41,658 bases of DNA from contig NZ_JANINM010000217.1 in the NCBI RefSeq assembly GCF_024509055.1, forward strand, positions 1-41,658. The letters run 5' to 3'. The translations under genes and the position numbers were made by a program. Below are positions 16,425 to 23,806 of the stretch, one piece after another. Source of the stretch: Mesorhizobium sp. (GTDB lineage: Bacteria > Pseudomonadota > Alphaproteobacteria > Rhizobiales > Rhizobiaceae). How positions within the stretch are numbered: the first letter of the stretch is position 1; each line of letters opens with the position of its first letter. The notes under the pieces are model-generated. The model made no database searches. It saw only the letters and a program-made list of their open reading frames with translations, and was not told the origin of the DNA.

Positions 16425-17276
16425 TCAGGAGGCAGCCGCAAGAAGCGTTCGGTCGGGAAGCGCCTCGCCGACCAGAACCTCGAATTTCGCCGCAAGTCCG
16501 GCCAGATCCAGCTCGGACTTCTGCTTGCCGGACAGGTCCATGACCACTTTTCCCCTGTGCATCATCAAGACCCTGTCCGAATGCGCCAAGGCATGACCGA
16601 GATCGTGGGTGACCATGATGGTCGTTATGGCCTGCGCCCGGATGATGTCCTCGGTAACCTCGGCCACAAGCTTCGCCCGCTTTGGGTCGAGCGCGGAGAC
16701 ATGTTCATCGAGCAAAAGCACGCGCGGATTGCGCACCGCCGCCATTGCCATGGCAACGGCCTGGCGTTGCCCGCCGGAGAGTGTGCCGGTGGATTCGGTG
16801 AGCCGGTCTTCCAACCCCATGCCGAACTTGCACAATGCCTGGGCAGCCGCCTCTCGCACAGCTGCGCGGTTGTAGCGCCGCAAGCCGAAAGCACGCTCGC
16901 GTCCCATGATCGCCAGCGCAAAATTCTCCTCGATGCTGAGTGATGAAAGGACGTTGTGCTCTGGATTCTGACGCACCAGGGCAATGCGGGAAGCACGCTT
17001 CCAGGAGGGCTCTTCGCTGACATCCTTGCCGTCAATGTGCAGCGACCCCTCGTCGAGCAATTGCGTGCCCATCAGGATGGAGAGCAACGTCGACTTGCCT
17101 GCGCCGTTCGAACCGATGAGGGCCACACAACTGCCGGGCGCCACATTGACATTCAGCCCGTCCAGCGCCGTGAAGACCTCCCGCTTGCCCAGCCCGGCGA
17201 AGCGCTTTGTCGCATTCGAGAGCCTGATTGCGGGAACCGGCGATCGCGTTTCAAAGAAGGCTTGAGACACGGTCAT
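16425..17276 (-). CDS. ABC transporter ATP-binding protein (TrpXYZ-like / COG1101 type)
   Basis: The protein has 283 residues with a complete nucleotide-binding domain: Walker A GSNGAGKST (55-63), Q-loop VRQNPEHN, signature LSGGQRQ (166-172), Walker B VLLLDE (186-191) and the H-loop in MVTHDLGHAL. It powers the importer formed with the upstream permease and binding protein. The start codon overlaps the permease gene by 26 bases. A GTG two codons in (17270) has a better-spaced GGAG and may be the true start. Confidence 0.92.
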   Translation of the reverse strand: MTVSQAFFETRSPVPAIRLSNATKRFAGLGKREVFTALDGLNVNVAPGSCVALIGSNGAGKSTLLSILMGTQLLDEGSLHIDGKDVSEEPSWKRASRIALVRQNPEHNVLSSLSIEENFALAIMGRERAFGLRRYNRAAVREAAAQALCKFGMGLEDRLTESTGTLSGGQRQAVAMAMAAVRNPRVLLLDEHVSALDPKRAKLVAEVTEDIIRAQAITTIMVTHDLGHALAHSDRVLMMHRGKVVMDLSGKQKSELDLAGLAAKFEVLVGEALPDRTLLAAAS

Positions 17277-18201
17277 TCTCCAGAAACTGCAGGTGCTTGC
17301 GGCGGCGGCTGCGCCAGCTTTCGAAGCCGGCCTGGCCGAAACTGCCTTTGGCGTGAATACGCGCCGCGATGAAGGCGAAGACCAACATGGCCGTGATCAG
17401 GCGCACGGAATTGGGCGGCACACCAAGTCTTAGGCTGAGCGCAACGATGCAACGATAGATAACGACGCCGACGACGACGGCGGCGATGCCGACGGCAACC
17501 TTGTCCGAGCGGATCATGCTTGTGCCGATCGTAAGCGCGGCCAGTCCGACAACGATGACGCCGCCCTGGATCGAGACGTCCATGAACCCCTGGCTCTGGG
17601 CCACCAGCGCGCCTGATGCGGCCGCGAGCGCGTTAGCCATCATCAAGCCGAAGATCTGGTGCTTTTCGGTGCGGATGCCCATCCCGCGAGCGGTCTGGAT
17701 GTTCAGCCCGGTGGCACGGGTGGCCAACCCATACCCTGTGTGAAGCAACCATATCAGGAAGAGCGCCAGAACCAGGGTGACGGCCCCGGCGACGAGAATG
17801 GTCGCCAGCTGATTTCCGAGCCCGCCATTTTCGACCCAGGTGAACAAGGTCTCGAAACGAACCAGGGAAACATTGCCCGTTCCCATCACCGCGATGCTGA
17901 CGGACCATGCCGCGGTGGTCATCAGAATTCCGGCGAGCAGCACATTCATCTGGAGCACTACATGGAGCAGGGCGGTGATCAGCCCTGCAATCCCTCCCGC
18001 GCACATACCGATCGCTAGCGAAGACAGTGGATCGAAGCCCATGATGAGGCTGCTTGCCGCAGCAGCCCCTCCAATGCCGAACGAACCTTCGAGCGTCAGG
18101 TCCGGCAGGCTAAGCACGTTGATGGCGAGGTAAATTCCCAACGCCAGTGGAGCGTAGAGCAGCCCGATCTGGGTACCGATCAAAAGCACGTCCAAAATCA
18201 T
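17251..18201 (-). CDS. ABC transporter permease (branched-chain/TrpY-like family)
   Basis: The protein has 316 residues and is very hydrophobic, with about eight to nine predicted membrane segments. It opens MILDVLLIGTQIGLLYAPLALGIYLA and contains the family stretch LEGSFGIGGAAAASSLIMG near residue 37. It belongs with permeases that pair with ABC_sub_bind binding proteins (COG4120 type). The ATG follows GAGGCGACC and starts seven bases after the binding-protein stop. The C-terminal end overlaps the ATPase gene. Confidence 0.9.
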   Translation of the reverse strand: MILDVLLIGTQIGLLYAPLALGIYLAINVLSLPDLTLEGSFGIGGAAAASSLIMGFDPLSSLAIGMCAGGIAGLITALLHVVLQMNVLLAGILMTTAAWSVSIAVMGTGNVSLVRFETLFTWVENGGLGNQLATILVAGAVTLVLALFLIWLLHTGYGLATRATGLNIQTARGMGIRTEKHQIFGLMMANALAAASGALVAQSQGFMDVSIQGGVIVVGLAALTIGTSMIRSDKVAVGIAAVVVGVVIYRCIVALSLRLGVPPNSVRLITAMLVFAFIAARIHAKGSFGQAGFESWRSRRRKHLQFLENDRVSSLL

Positions 18202-18208
18202 GGTCGCC

Positions 18209-19174
18209 TCAATAGGTCTTGACCGCGGAAGAAAGCATGCCGGCCGGTATCGTCAACCCGAGCGCCGCAGCCTCGGTCTTGTTGATCTCGTAGCCAGCGA
18301 TCTTCGGCACAATGACAGGCATTGTCGCTGTGTCACGACCTTTGAGCACCGCGATCACCTGCTTGGCCGTTTCAGTTCCCACGTCCACATAGCTGTAGCT
18401 CCCCGCTAGAATTGCGCCACCTTTGACCGCATCCGAGGTGCAGCCGAACACCGGCAGCTTCGCGTCCTTTGCCACTTTCAGCGCGCCGGCCATGCCCGAG
18501 ATCGTGGTCGTATCGCACGGAAACTCGATTGCCTGCACGCGACCAACCAGCGACTGTGCCGCTTGCGTGGTCTCGCCCGCATTTGCAATGCCGGCGGTTA
18601 TATGCTTGCGGCCCTTGCCTTCGATATGCGCGGTTGCGCGGGCCGCGAGCGGGTCGCCCGCGGGATCGCCGACCTTGTAGATCAGGCCAATGGTCTGGAT
18701 GGACGGCAGGATGTCGAGCATGCCGTCGATCTCGGATTCGACTGGGAGCGGATCGGAAACCCCCGTCATGTTGCCACCCGGCTTGTCGAGCGCCTTGATC
18801 AATCCCGCTTCTACTGGAGTGGAGACCCCAGCGAACACGACTGGGACGGTCTTTGTGGCTTGCTGGATCGATTGGGCTGCGGCAGTGCCGACTACGACGA
18901 TCACGTCGCATCCGCCGCTGGCGAACTGCTGGGCGATCGTCTGCTGCGTCGCGGCATCGGCCTCGGGATTCTGGATGTTCTGGACGATCTTCTCGCCGCC
19001 GGCAGCCTTGAACCCAGCGTCCATGCCTTTGAGAATGTCATCAATCACCGGGGCGGAGGCGTATCTGTTAACGCAAACGGTTTTGCCTGACAGGGCGGAA
19101 TCCTCGGCCAGCGCATTGGCTGAAAGGGCTAGAACCGTGCTGCTAGCCAACGAAAATGCCATCAATATCTTCAT
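18209..19174 (-). CDS. ABC transporter substrate-binding protein (ABC_sub_bind / TrpX-like)
   Basis: The protein has 321 residues. It starts with a signal peptide (MKILMAFSLASSTVLALSANALAED). The mature part has the family pattern: an IVQNIQNPEADAATQQTIAQQFASGGCDVIVVVGT segment, VPVVFAGVSTPVEAGL, GNMTGVSDPLPVE and PVFGCTSDAVKGGAILAGSYSYVDVG. Known relatives bind aromatic amino acids, but most are uncharacterised, so the ligand is open. The ATG at 19174 follows AGGGGAAC; the longer frame to 19222 is not needed. It is the first gene of the seven-gene operon. Confidence 0.92.
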   Translation of the reverse strand: MKILMAFSLASSTVLALSANALAEDSALSGKTVCVNRYASAPVIDDILKGMDAGFKAAGGEKIVQNIQNPEADAATQQTIAQQFASGGCDVIVVVGTAAAQSIQQATKTVPVVFAGVSTPVEAGLIKALDKPGGNMTGVSDPLPVESEIDGMLDILPSIQTIGLIYKVGDPAGDPLAARATAHIEGKGRKHITAGIANAGETTQAAQSLVGRVQAIEFPCDTTTISGMAGALKVAKDAKLPVFGCTSDAVKGGAILAGSYSYVDVGTETAKQVIAVLKGRDTATMPVIVPKIAGYEINKTEAAALGLTIPAGMLSSAVKTY

Positions 19175-19225
19175 TTCGGTTCCCCTTTGGTTCGACGTAT
19201 TCGTCGTTCTTTTTAGTCTCAAGAA

Positions 19226-19245
19226 TGAAAATGAATTCAGTTTCA
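19226..19245. promoter_or_regulatory. Palindromic operator, probable TetR site
   Basis: TGAAA-a-TGAATTCA-g-TTTCA is a 20-bp palindrome with a single mismatched pair (the bases at 19231 and 19240). It covers the spacer and -10 area of the predicted promoter of the seven-gene operon, about 50 bases upstream of the first ATG. That position suits repression by the TetR protein encoded within the operon. Confidence 0.65.
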
Positions 19246-19256
19246 GTTTTTGTCAA
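19228..19256 (-). promoter_or_regulatory. Predicted promoter of the transporter/thiolase operon
   Basis: On the minus strand TTGACA (19256-19251) matches the -35 consensus exactly. Seventeen bases later comes CATTTT (19233-19228), a weak -10. The palindromic operator overlaps the spacer and -10. Confidence 0.55.
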
Positions 19257-19349
19257 GCGCGAATTCCCGGCAGAGACGGCTCGAACGCCATTCGGTCGCG
19301 GGCCGTGCTCGCTACGCCCGCTGCAATGTGGACTAAAACCGCCAGAGGC

Positions 19350-21278
19350 TCAGCTCGTATGGGCGACGAGCGGGGCCACCGTTTCGGGGAAGAAGTCGGG
19401 CGCTGCCTGGCGCTTGCCGAACATCATGTCGTACTGGATCAGGCGGAAATCGTTGATCCCTGGATCGATCTGCTTCTGCCTCGACCAGTCCGGCGTCGCT
19501 TCGCCGGAAGGCGACAGCAAGAGGTTGCGGTCGACCACGCGATAGTGCTGGCGCAGCGTGCCGAGGAAGCCGGTGTAATAGGGGTGCGTGATGCCGGCTG
19601 TGGTGAGGATGTGGTAGGGCAGGAAGGCCGGGCTCACTGCTCCCATGTTCTGGACCAGGCCGGAGCGGTTCGACCAGATGACCAGCGGCGTATTGTGGTG
19701 ATCGAGCGCCGCTTCCGGCGTCGGCTCCTTGCGCGGCGCGACATTGTCCTTGAGGAAGCCTGTCTCGACATAGACAGGGCCGAGCGGCGGCAGATGGTCG
19801 CCAAAGAAGGCCACGATCGTCGGCCGCTGGCGCTTCTTGGCCCACTCGACCAGCCGCTGCAACCCGCGGTCGGCGTCGGCCGAGCCTTCGGCGTAGGAGA
19901 GCAGCGATGCTCGCGCCCATGCGCTGATCGGGGCATCGACGGTATGGGTCGGGTTGGGATAGCGGTTCGGCTCGTAAGGCCCGTGGTTCTGCAGGCTGAC
20001 GGCGAACAGGAACACCGGATCGTCGCCGGCGTCGGCCTCGCGGATTATCTCGTCGGTCATCGCCGCGTCGGAAGCCAGCGGCCCGCGCTTTTCCATCGGC
20101 GGCAGCGTCTCTTCCGAGCGGAAGTCGTTGAAGCCGAAATCGGCATAGACCGCGCCGCGGTTCCAGAACCAGTTGGTGCCCGGATGGATGGCGCGCGCCC
20201 TGTAACCCTCGCTCTTCAGGAAGGTCGCCAGCGACGGCGTCGGCGTGCGCACATATTGCTGGTAGGGGATCGAGCCTGCCGGCAGGAAGGCGTTGGAGAA
20301 ACCGGTCAGCGCCTCGAACTCGATATTGGCGGTCATGCCGCCGAATTCCGGTGAGAACATCGAGCCTGAGCGCATCGCCCTGGCGGTCGGGATGGGATCG
20401 GGGCTGATGGTGACGCCGGGCAGTTGCGTCGGATCCCAGAAGGATTCGCTCATCACGACGATGATGTCTGGCTTGTCGTTGGGCACCGAGGCGGTGACTT
20501 CCGGCCGCTGGATGGCGGCCATCGTCTTTTCCGAATAGCCCGCCGGCGCTGAGACATGCGCCATCGGCACGTTGAGCGCGAAGGCCAGCGCGAAGCCGTT
20601 GGAGGCGTAGTTCTCCTTCTGGTCCCACATCATCGGGATGATTTGCAGGCGGTCGCGCGTCCACGAGAAAGTTGCGTAGTCCATGATCGAGACGAAGCAG
20701 GCAAGCACCGGTACCGCCAGCATCAGCCGTGCCAGCCGGCCCTTGCGGCTGAGGATCGGCACCCGACGGCGCCAGTAACGCCAGCCATGGACGAGCAGAG
20801 CGAGGCCACCCACGATGGCCACCGCTAGCAGCGCCGCCGTCCACGGCCGCTCACGCACCAGGAGCGGCATCAGCGCCATGATCTGTCGGGCAAAGAGAAA
20901 ATCCGTCGGATAGAGCGGATCGCCGAGATAGTGCGATTTCTGGTGACCGACGAAGGCCAGCGCCAAGGTCAGCGGCGCGACGATCATCAGGCTCTGGTGG
21001 CTGCGGCCGAGTATGGCGTCGAGGCCGATCAACACCAGCGCGAAGACGATGATGGTGGTCCAGCCCGGCTTGAACGGCTGCAGGAAAAAGCCGACCGCGC
21101 CGGAGAAGTCGCCGCGAAAAATCCACTCGATGGCGAACACCAGGAGCGCGGCGGTGAGAAGCGTTACGAGGCCGTAGCGTATGGTCGGCCAGGCCCGCCC
21201 CGGCAGATAGCCGGTGGATGGATCATCTTCCAAAAACTGCGGCGCGGGTTTGGCCGCGCCTTTCCTGATCCTTGCCAA
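19350..21278 (-). CDS. LtaS/OpgB-like membrane phosphoglycerol transferase (sulfatase fold)
   Basis: The protein has about 642 residues. Five predicted membrane helices lie at about 34-53, 73-90, 95-112, 146-164 and 184-199, followed by a periplasmic alkaline-phosphatase-fold domain. Its active-site elements are MSESFWD (Glu278), GGMTANIEFEALTG (candidate nucleophile Thr316), LQNHGPYE (His432) and FFGDHLPPLG (Asp494, His495). Relatives move phosphoglycerol from phosphatidylglycerol onto lipoteichoic acid or onto periplasmic/cyclic glucans. In rhizobia the glucan role (as for S. meliloti CgmB) is the likelier one. I chose the TTG at 21278 because GGGGGAA lies six bases upstream; a GTG at 21335 is the longer alternative. 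It diverges from fabD across a Pho-box-like site. Confidence 0.85.
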   Translation of the reverse strand: MARIRKGAAKPAPQFLEDDPSTGYLPGRAWPTIRYGLVTLLTAALLVFAIEWIFRGDFSGAVGFFLQPFKPGWTTIIVFALVLIGLDAILGRSHQSLMIVAPLTLALAFVGHQKSHYLGDPLYPTDFLFARQIMALMPLLVRERPWTAALLAVAIVGGLALLVHGWRYWRRRVPILSRKGRLARLMLAVPVLACFVSIMDYATFSWTRDRLQIIPMMWDQKENYASNGFALAFALNVPMAHVSAPAGYSEKTMAAIQRPEVTASVPNDKPDIIVVMSESFWDPTQLPGVTISPDPIPTARAMRSGSMFSPEFGGMTANIEFEALTGFSNAFLPAGSIPYQQYVRTPTPSLATFLKSEGYRARAIHPGTNWFWNRGAVYADFGFNDFRSEETLPPMEKRGPLASDAAMTDEIIREADAGDDPVFLFAVSLQNHGPYEPNRYPNPTHTVDAPISAWARASLLSYAEGSADADRGLQRLVEWAKKRQRPTIVAFFGDHLPPLGPVYVETGFLKDNVAPRKEPTPEAALDHHNTPLVIWSNRSGLVQNMGAVSPAFLPYHILTTAGITHPYYTGFLGTLRQHYRVVDRNLLLSPSGEATPDWSRQKQIDPGINDFRLIQYDMMFGKRQAAPDFFPETVAPLVAHTS

Positions 21279-21339
21279 CGTCACTTCCCCCAAACCCGCC
21301 ACGCGTCTTCTATTCGCGTGAAGCGCGTCTTCCACACGC

Positions 21340-21366
21340 GCGTCACGCAGCTGTCATTAAACTGTC
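21340..21366. promoter_or_regulatory. Pho-box-like direct repeats (11-bp period)
   Basis: GTCA occurs at 21340, 21351 and 21362, exactly 11 bases apart. The last two copies form CTGTCAT-TAAA-CTGTCAC (21349-21366), nearly identical to the PhoB-binding Pho box. The orientation as written points toward fabD, about 210 bases away. The divergent phosphoglycerol transferase start lies about 60-70 bases away on the other side. Confidence 0.55.
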
Positions 21367-21468
21367 ACGCAAAGCTAGCGCCTGTGGCGGAAATAAGAAG
21401 AGCCAGCAAACTAAACGTGAGCGTTTGTTATCAGGTGTGATTGTAAAAAAGCCTTCTGGAACAGGGAG

Positions 21469-21489
21469 TCAGCCGCGTTTTTCGGCTGA
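21469..21489. promoter_or_regulatory. Hairpin in the fabD upstream region
   Basis: TCAGCCG (21469-21475) pairs with CGGCTGA (21483-21489) around a 7-base T-rich loop. It lies about 90 bases before the fabD ATG. A TTGACT that could be a fabD -35 follows at about 21520. Function unknown. Confidence 0.3.
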
Positions 21490-21545
21490 AAATAGCGGCT
21501 GGACGGGCGTTCGCGGACTTGACTTGGCCGTCCGCCTTGCGCAGA

Positions 21546-21563
21546 GGCAGGGAAAAACCTGCC
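21546..21563 (+). promoter_or_regulatory. Hairpin next to the fabD ribosome site
   Basis: GGCAGG (21546-21551) pairs with CCTGCC (21558-21563) around a GAAAAA loop. It ends a few bases before the TTGGAG ribosome site of fabD. It could be a leader structure affecting translation. Confidence 0.35.
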
Positions 21564-21578
21564 GTTGGAGTGCCCAAT

Positions 21579-22520
21579 ATGGCCGTTGCATTCACTTTCC
21601 CGGGACAGGGCAGCCAGTCCGTGGGCATGGGCAAGGACCTTGCCGATGCCTTTCCCGAGGCGCGCCGCGTCTTCGAGGAAGTCGACGAGGCGCTTGGCGA
21701 GAAGCTGTCGAAGTTGATCTGGGAAGGGCCGGAAGAAACGCTGACCCTGACCGCGAACGCGCAGCCGGCGCTGATGGCGGTGTCGCTCGCGGCGCTCAGG
21801 GCGCTGGAATCGCGTGGCTTCTCGCTCAAGGACAAGGTGGCTTACGTCGCCGGCCACTCGCTCGGCGAATATTCGGCACTTGCCGCGGCGGGCTTCGTGT
21901 CAATCGCGGATGCCGCGCGGCTGTTGCGCATACGCGGCAATGCCATGCAGGCGGCGGTGCCGGCGGGCGAGGGTGCCATGGCGGCGATCATCGGGCTGGA
22001 GCAGGCCGACGTTGAGGCGGCTTGCGCCGAAGCGGCCACGGGTTCGGTCTGCCAGATCGCCAATGACAATGGCGGCGGCCAGCTGGTGATTTCGGGCGCC
22101 AGGGCCGCGGTCGAGCTGGCGGCCAGGCTCTGCACCGAGAAGGGCGCCAAGCGGGCGCTGATGCTGCAGGTTTCCGCACCGTTCCATTCCGCGCTGATGG
22201 CGCCGGCGGCCGACACGATGCGCGAGGCGCTGGCCGCGGTCACCAAGACCGCTCCGGTCGTTCCCGTCGTCTCAAACGTCACCGTCACGCCCACCACCGA
22301 TCCGGACGAGATCGCCCGCCGCCTCGTCCAGCAGGTGACCGGCCGCGTGCGCTGGCGCGAGACGGTCGAGTGGTTCGGCGCCAACGGCGTCTCGACCCTC
22401 TACGAAGTAGGCGCCGGCAAAGTGCTGTCGGGCCTCGCCCGGCGCATCAACCGCGATATCGCGACCAGCGCTGTCGGCACGCCGGCGGAAGTCGAGGCGG
22501 CGCTCGCCTCGCTCGGCTGA
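21579..22520 (+). CDS. fabD: Malonyl-CoA:ACP transacylase
   Basis: The protein has 313 residues. It loads malonyl groups onto acyl carrier protein for fatty-acid elongation in the cytoplasm. The active-site serine Ser94 is in GHSLGEYSA, preceded by FPGQGSQ at 7-13. The catalytic His lies in VSAPFHSALM. The ATG at 21579 has GGAG eight bases upstream; in-frame codons further upstream are not needed. It heads the fabD-fabG-acpP-fabF cluster. Confidence 0.97.
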   Translation: MAVAFTFPGQGSQSVGMGKDLADAFPEARRVFEEVDEALGEKLSKLIWEGPEETLTLTANAQPALMAVSLAALRALESRGFSLKDKVAYVAGHSLGEYSALAAAGFVSIADAARLLRIRGNAMQAAVPAGEGAMAAIIGLEQADVEAACAEAATGSVCQIANDNGGGQLVISGARAAVELAARLCTEKGAKRALMLQVSAPFHSALMAPAADTMREALAAVTKTAPVVPVVSNVTVTPTTDPDEIARRLVQQVTGRVRWRETVEWFGANGVSTLYEVGAGKVLSGLARRINRDIATSAVGTPAEVEAALASLG

Positions 22521-22577
22521 GACTGGCGATTTGATCGCATCCGTGCCAAGGGTGCTCTCTGAGATCGGGAGATAGGA

Positions 22578-23315
22578 ATGTTCGAACTGACCGGCCGCAA
22601 GGCGCTCGTCACCGGCGCATCCGGGGGCATTGGCGAGGCGATCGCCAGGGTGCTGCACAGCCAGGGCGCGATCGTCGGCCTGCACGGCACCCGCATCGAG
22701 AAGCTGGAGGCGCTGGCAGGCGAGCTCGGCGACCGCGTAAAGCTCTTTCCGGCCGATCTAACCGATCGCGACGCGGTCAAGGCGCTCGGCCAGAAGGCCG
22801 AGGCCGACCTCGAAGGCGTCGACATCCTGGTCAACAATGCCGGCATCACCAAGGATGGCCTGTTCGTGCGCATGTCCGACGCCGACTGGGATTCCGTGAT
22901 CGAGGTGAACCTTACCGCCGTGTTCCGGCTCACCCGCGAGCTGACGCATCCGATGATGCGCCGCCGCCATGGCCGCATCATCAACATCACTTCGGTGGTC
23001 GGCGTCACCGGCAATCCCGGGCAGACGAACTATTGCGCCTCCAAGGCCGGCATGATCGGCTTTTCCAAGTCGCTGGCGCAGGAGATCGCCACACGCAACA
23101 TCACCGTCAACTGCGTCGCCCCGGGCTTCATCGAATCGGCCATGACCGACAAGCTCAACGACAAGCAGAAAGAGGCGATCATGGCCGCCATCCCGACAAG
23201 GCGCATGGGCACCGGCCCCGAAGTTGCTTCCGCGGTTGCCTACCTCGCCTCTAATGAGGCGGCTTACGTCACCGGCCAGACCATCCATGTCAATGGCGGC
23301 ATGGCGATGATCTGA
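22578..23315 (+). CDS. fabG: 3-oxoacyl-ACP reductase
   Basis: The protein has 245 residues, a short-chain dehydrogenase. The NADPH-binding motif TGASGGIGEA is at 12-21, NNAG at 86-89, and the catalytic Ser139, Tyr152 and Lys156 fall in ITSVVGVTGNPGQTNYCASKAG. It reduces 3-oxoacyl-ACP in each elongation round. The C-terminus TGQTIHVNGGMAMI is typical of FabG. The ribosome site GGGAGATAGGA precedes the ATG. Confidence 0.97.
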   Translation: MFELTGRKALVTGASGGIGEAIARVLHSQGAIVGLHGTRIEKLEALAGELGDRVKLFPADLTDRDAVKALGQKAEADLEGVDILVNNAGITKDGLFVRMSDADWDSVIEVNLTAVFRLTRELTHPMMRRRHGRIINITSVVGVTGNPGQTNYCASKAGMIGFSKSLAQEIATRNITVNCVAPGFIESAMTDKLNDKQKEAIMAAIPTRRMGTGPEVASAVAYLASNEAAYVTGQTIHVNGGMAMI

Positions 23316-23433
23316 CGGGCGCTGATTTGCCGGACCGGGATCGGGCGCCTGTGAAAACAGCCATTTCGGCTTGGACGCCCGCTATTTTTCGTGTAATGCG
23401 GCCGGCAACCCGGCGGTTCGGGCAAAAACCGGC

Positions 23434-23497
23434 CCTGTGGCGTTGCGTTTCCCACAGGACCATCTTTCAGCTTGATTAGCGGCATTCCGCCCGCTAA
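23434..23497 (+). promoter_or_regulatory. Two hairpins in the acpP leader
   Basis: CCTGTGG (23434-23440) pairs with CCACAGG (23452-23458), and TTAGCGG (23476-23482) pairs with CCGCTAA (23491-23497). Both lie in the 217 bases between fabG and acpP. They may form a terminator or attenuator for fabG and a 5' leader structure for acpP, which is usually expressed far above its neighbours. Confidence 0.4.
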
Positions 23498-23532
23498 CGA
23501 AGACAACACAATGTAAGACGAGGATGCCCCAA

Positions 23533-23769
23533 ATGAGTGACACCGCAGAGCGCGTCAAGAAGATCGTCATCGAGCATCTCGGCGTCGATGCCGACAAAGT
23601 GACGGAGCAGGCGAGCTTCATCGACGATCTGGGCGCGGACAGCCTCGACACGGTGGAACTCGTCATGGCGTTCGAAGAAGAATTCGGCGTCGAGATTCCG
23701 GACGATGCCGCCGAGACGATCCTGACCGTCGGCGATGCCGTGAAGTACATCGACAAGGCCTCGGCCTGA
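23533..23769 (+). CDS. acpP: Acyl carrier protein
   Basis: The protein has 78 residues and is strongly acidic. Ser37 in [18 protein letters not shown] is the phosphopantetheine attachment site. The start [19 protein letters not shown] is that of rhizobial AcpP. The ATG at 23533 is preferred over the in-frame ATG at 23524: GAGGA stands nine bases before 23533 and directly abuts the earlier one. It carries growing acyl chains for FabD, FabG and FabF next door and for lipid A synthesis. Confidence 0.97.
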   Translation: MSDTAERVKKIVIEHLGVDADKVTEQASFIDDLGADSLDTVELVMAFEEEFGVEIPDDAAETILTVGDAVKYIDKASA

Positions 23770-23806
23770 GGCTTTCCGCAGGCATTATTACCGGGGAGGA
23801 CCTGCG

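Noticed and set aside
16425..17276. Possible missing ATPase for the HisJ-type transporter at 6.9-9.1 kb.
   Set aside because: It overlaps its own permease gene and follows an ABC_sub_bind binding protein, and it looks like the TrpXYZ-type ATPase rather than HisP. Sharing is not excluded but there is no sequence support.
18690..20354. A 554-codon plus-strand frame across the operon promoter region.
   Set aside because: It spans the antisense of the binding protein, the intergenic promoter and the phosphoglycerol transferase. Composition is not protein-like and the minus genes are well supported.
19333..20844. A 503-codon minus-strand frame overlapping the phosphoglycerol transferase in another frame.
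   Set aside because: Same-strand shadow without family motifs; the overlapping frame carries all sulfatase-fold active-site elements.
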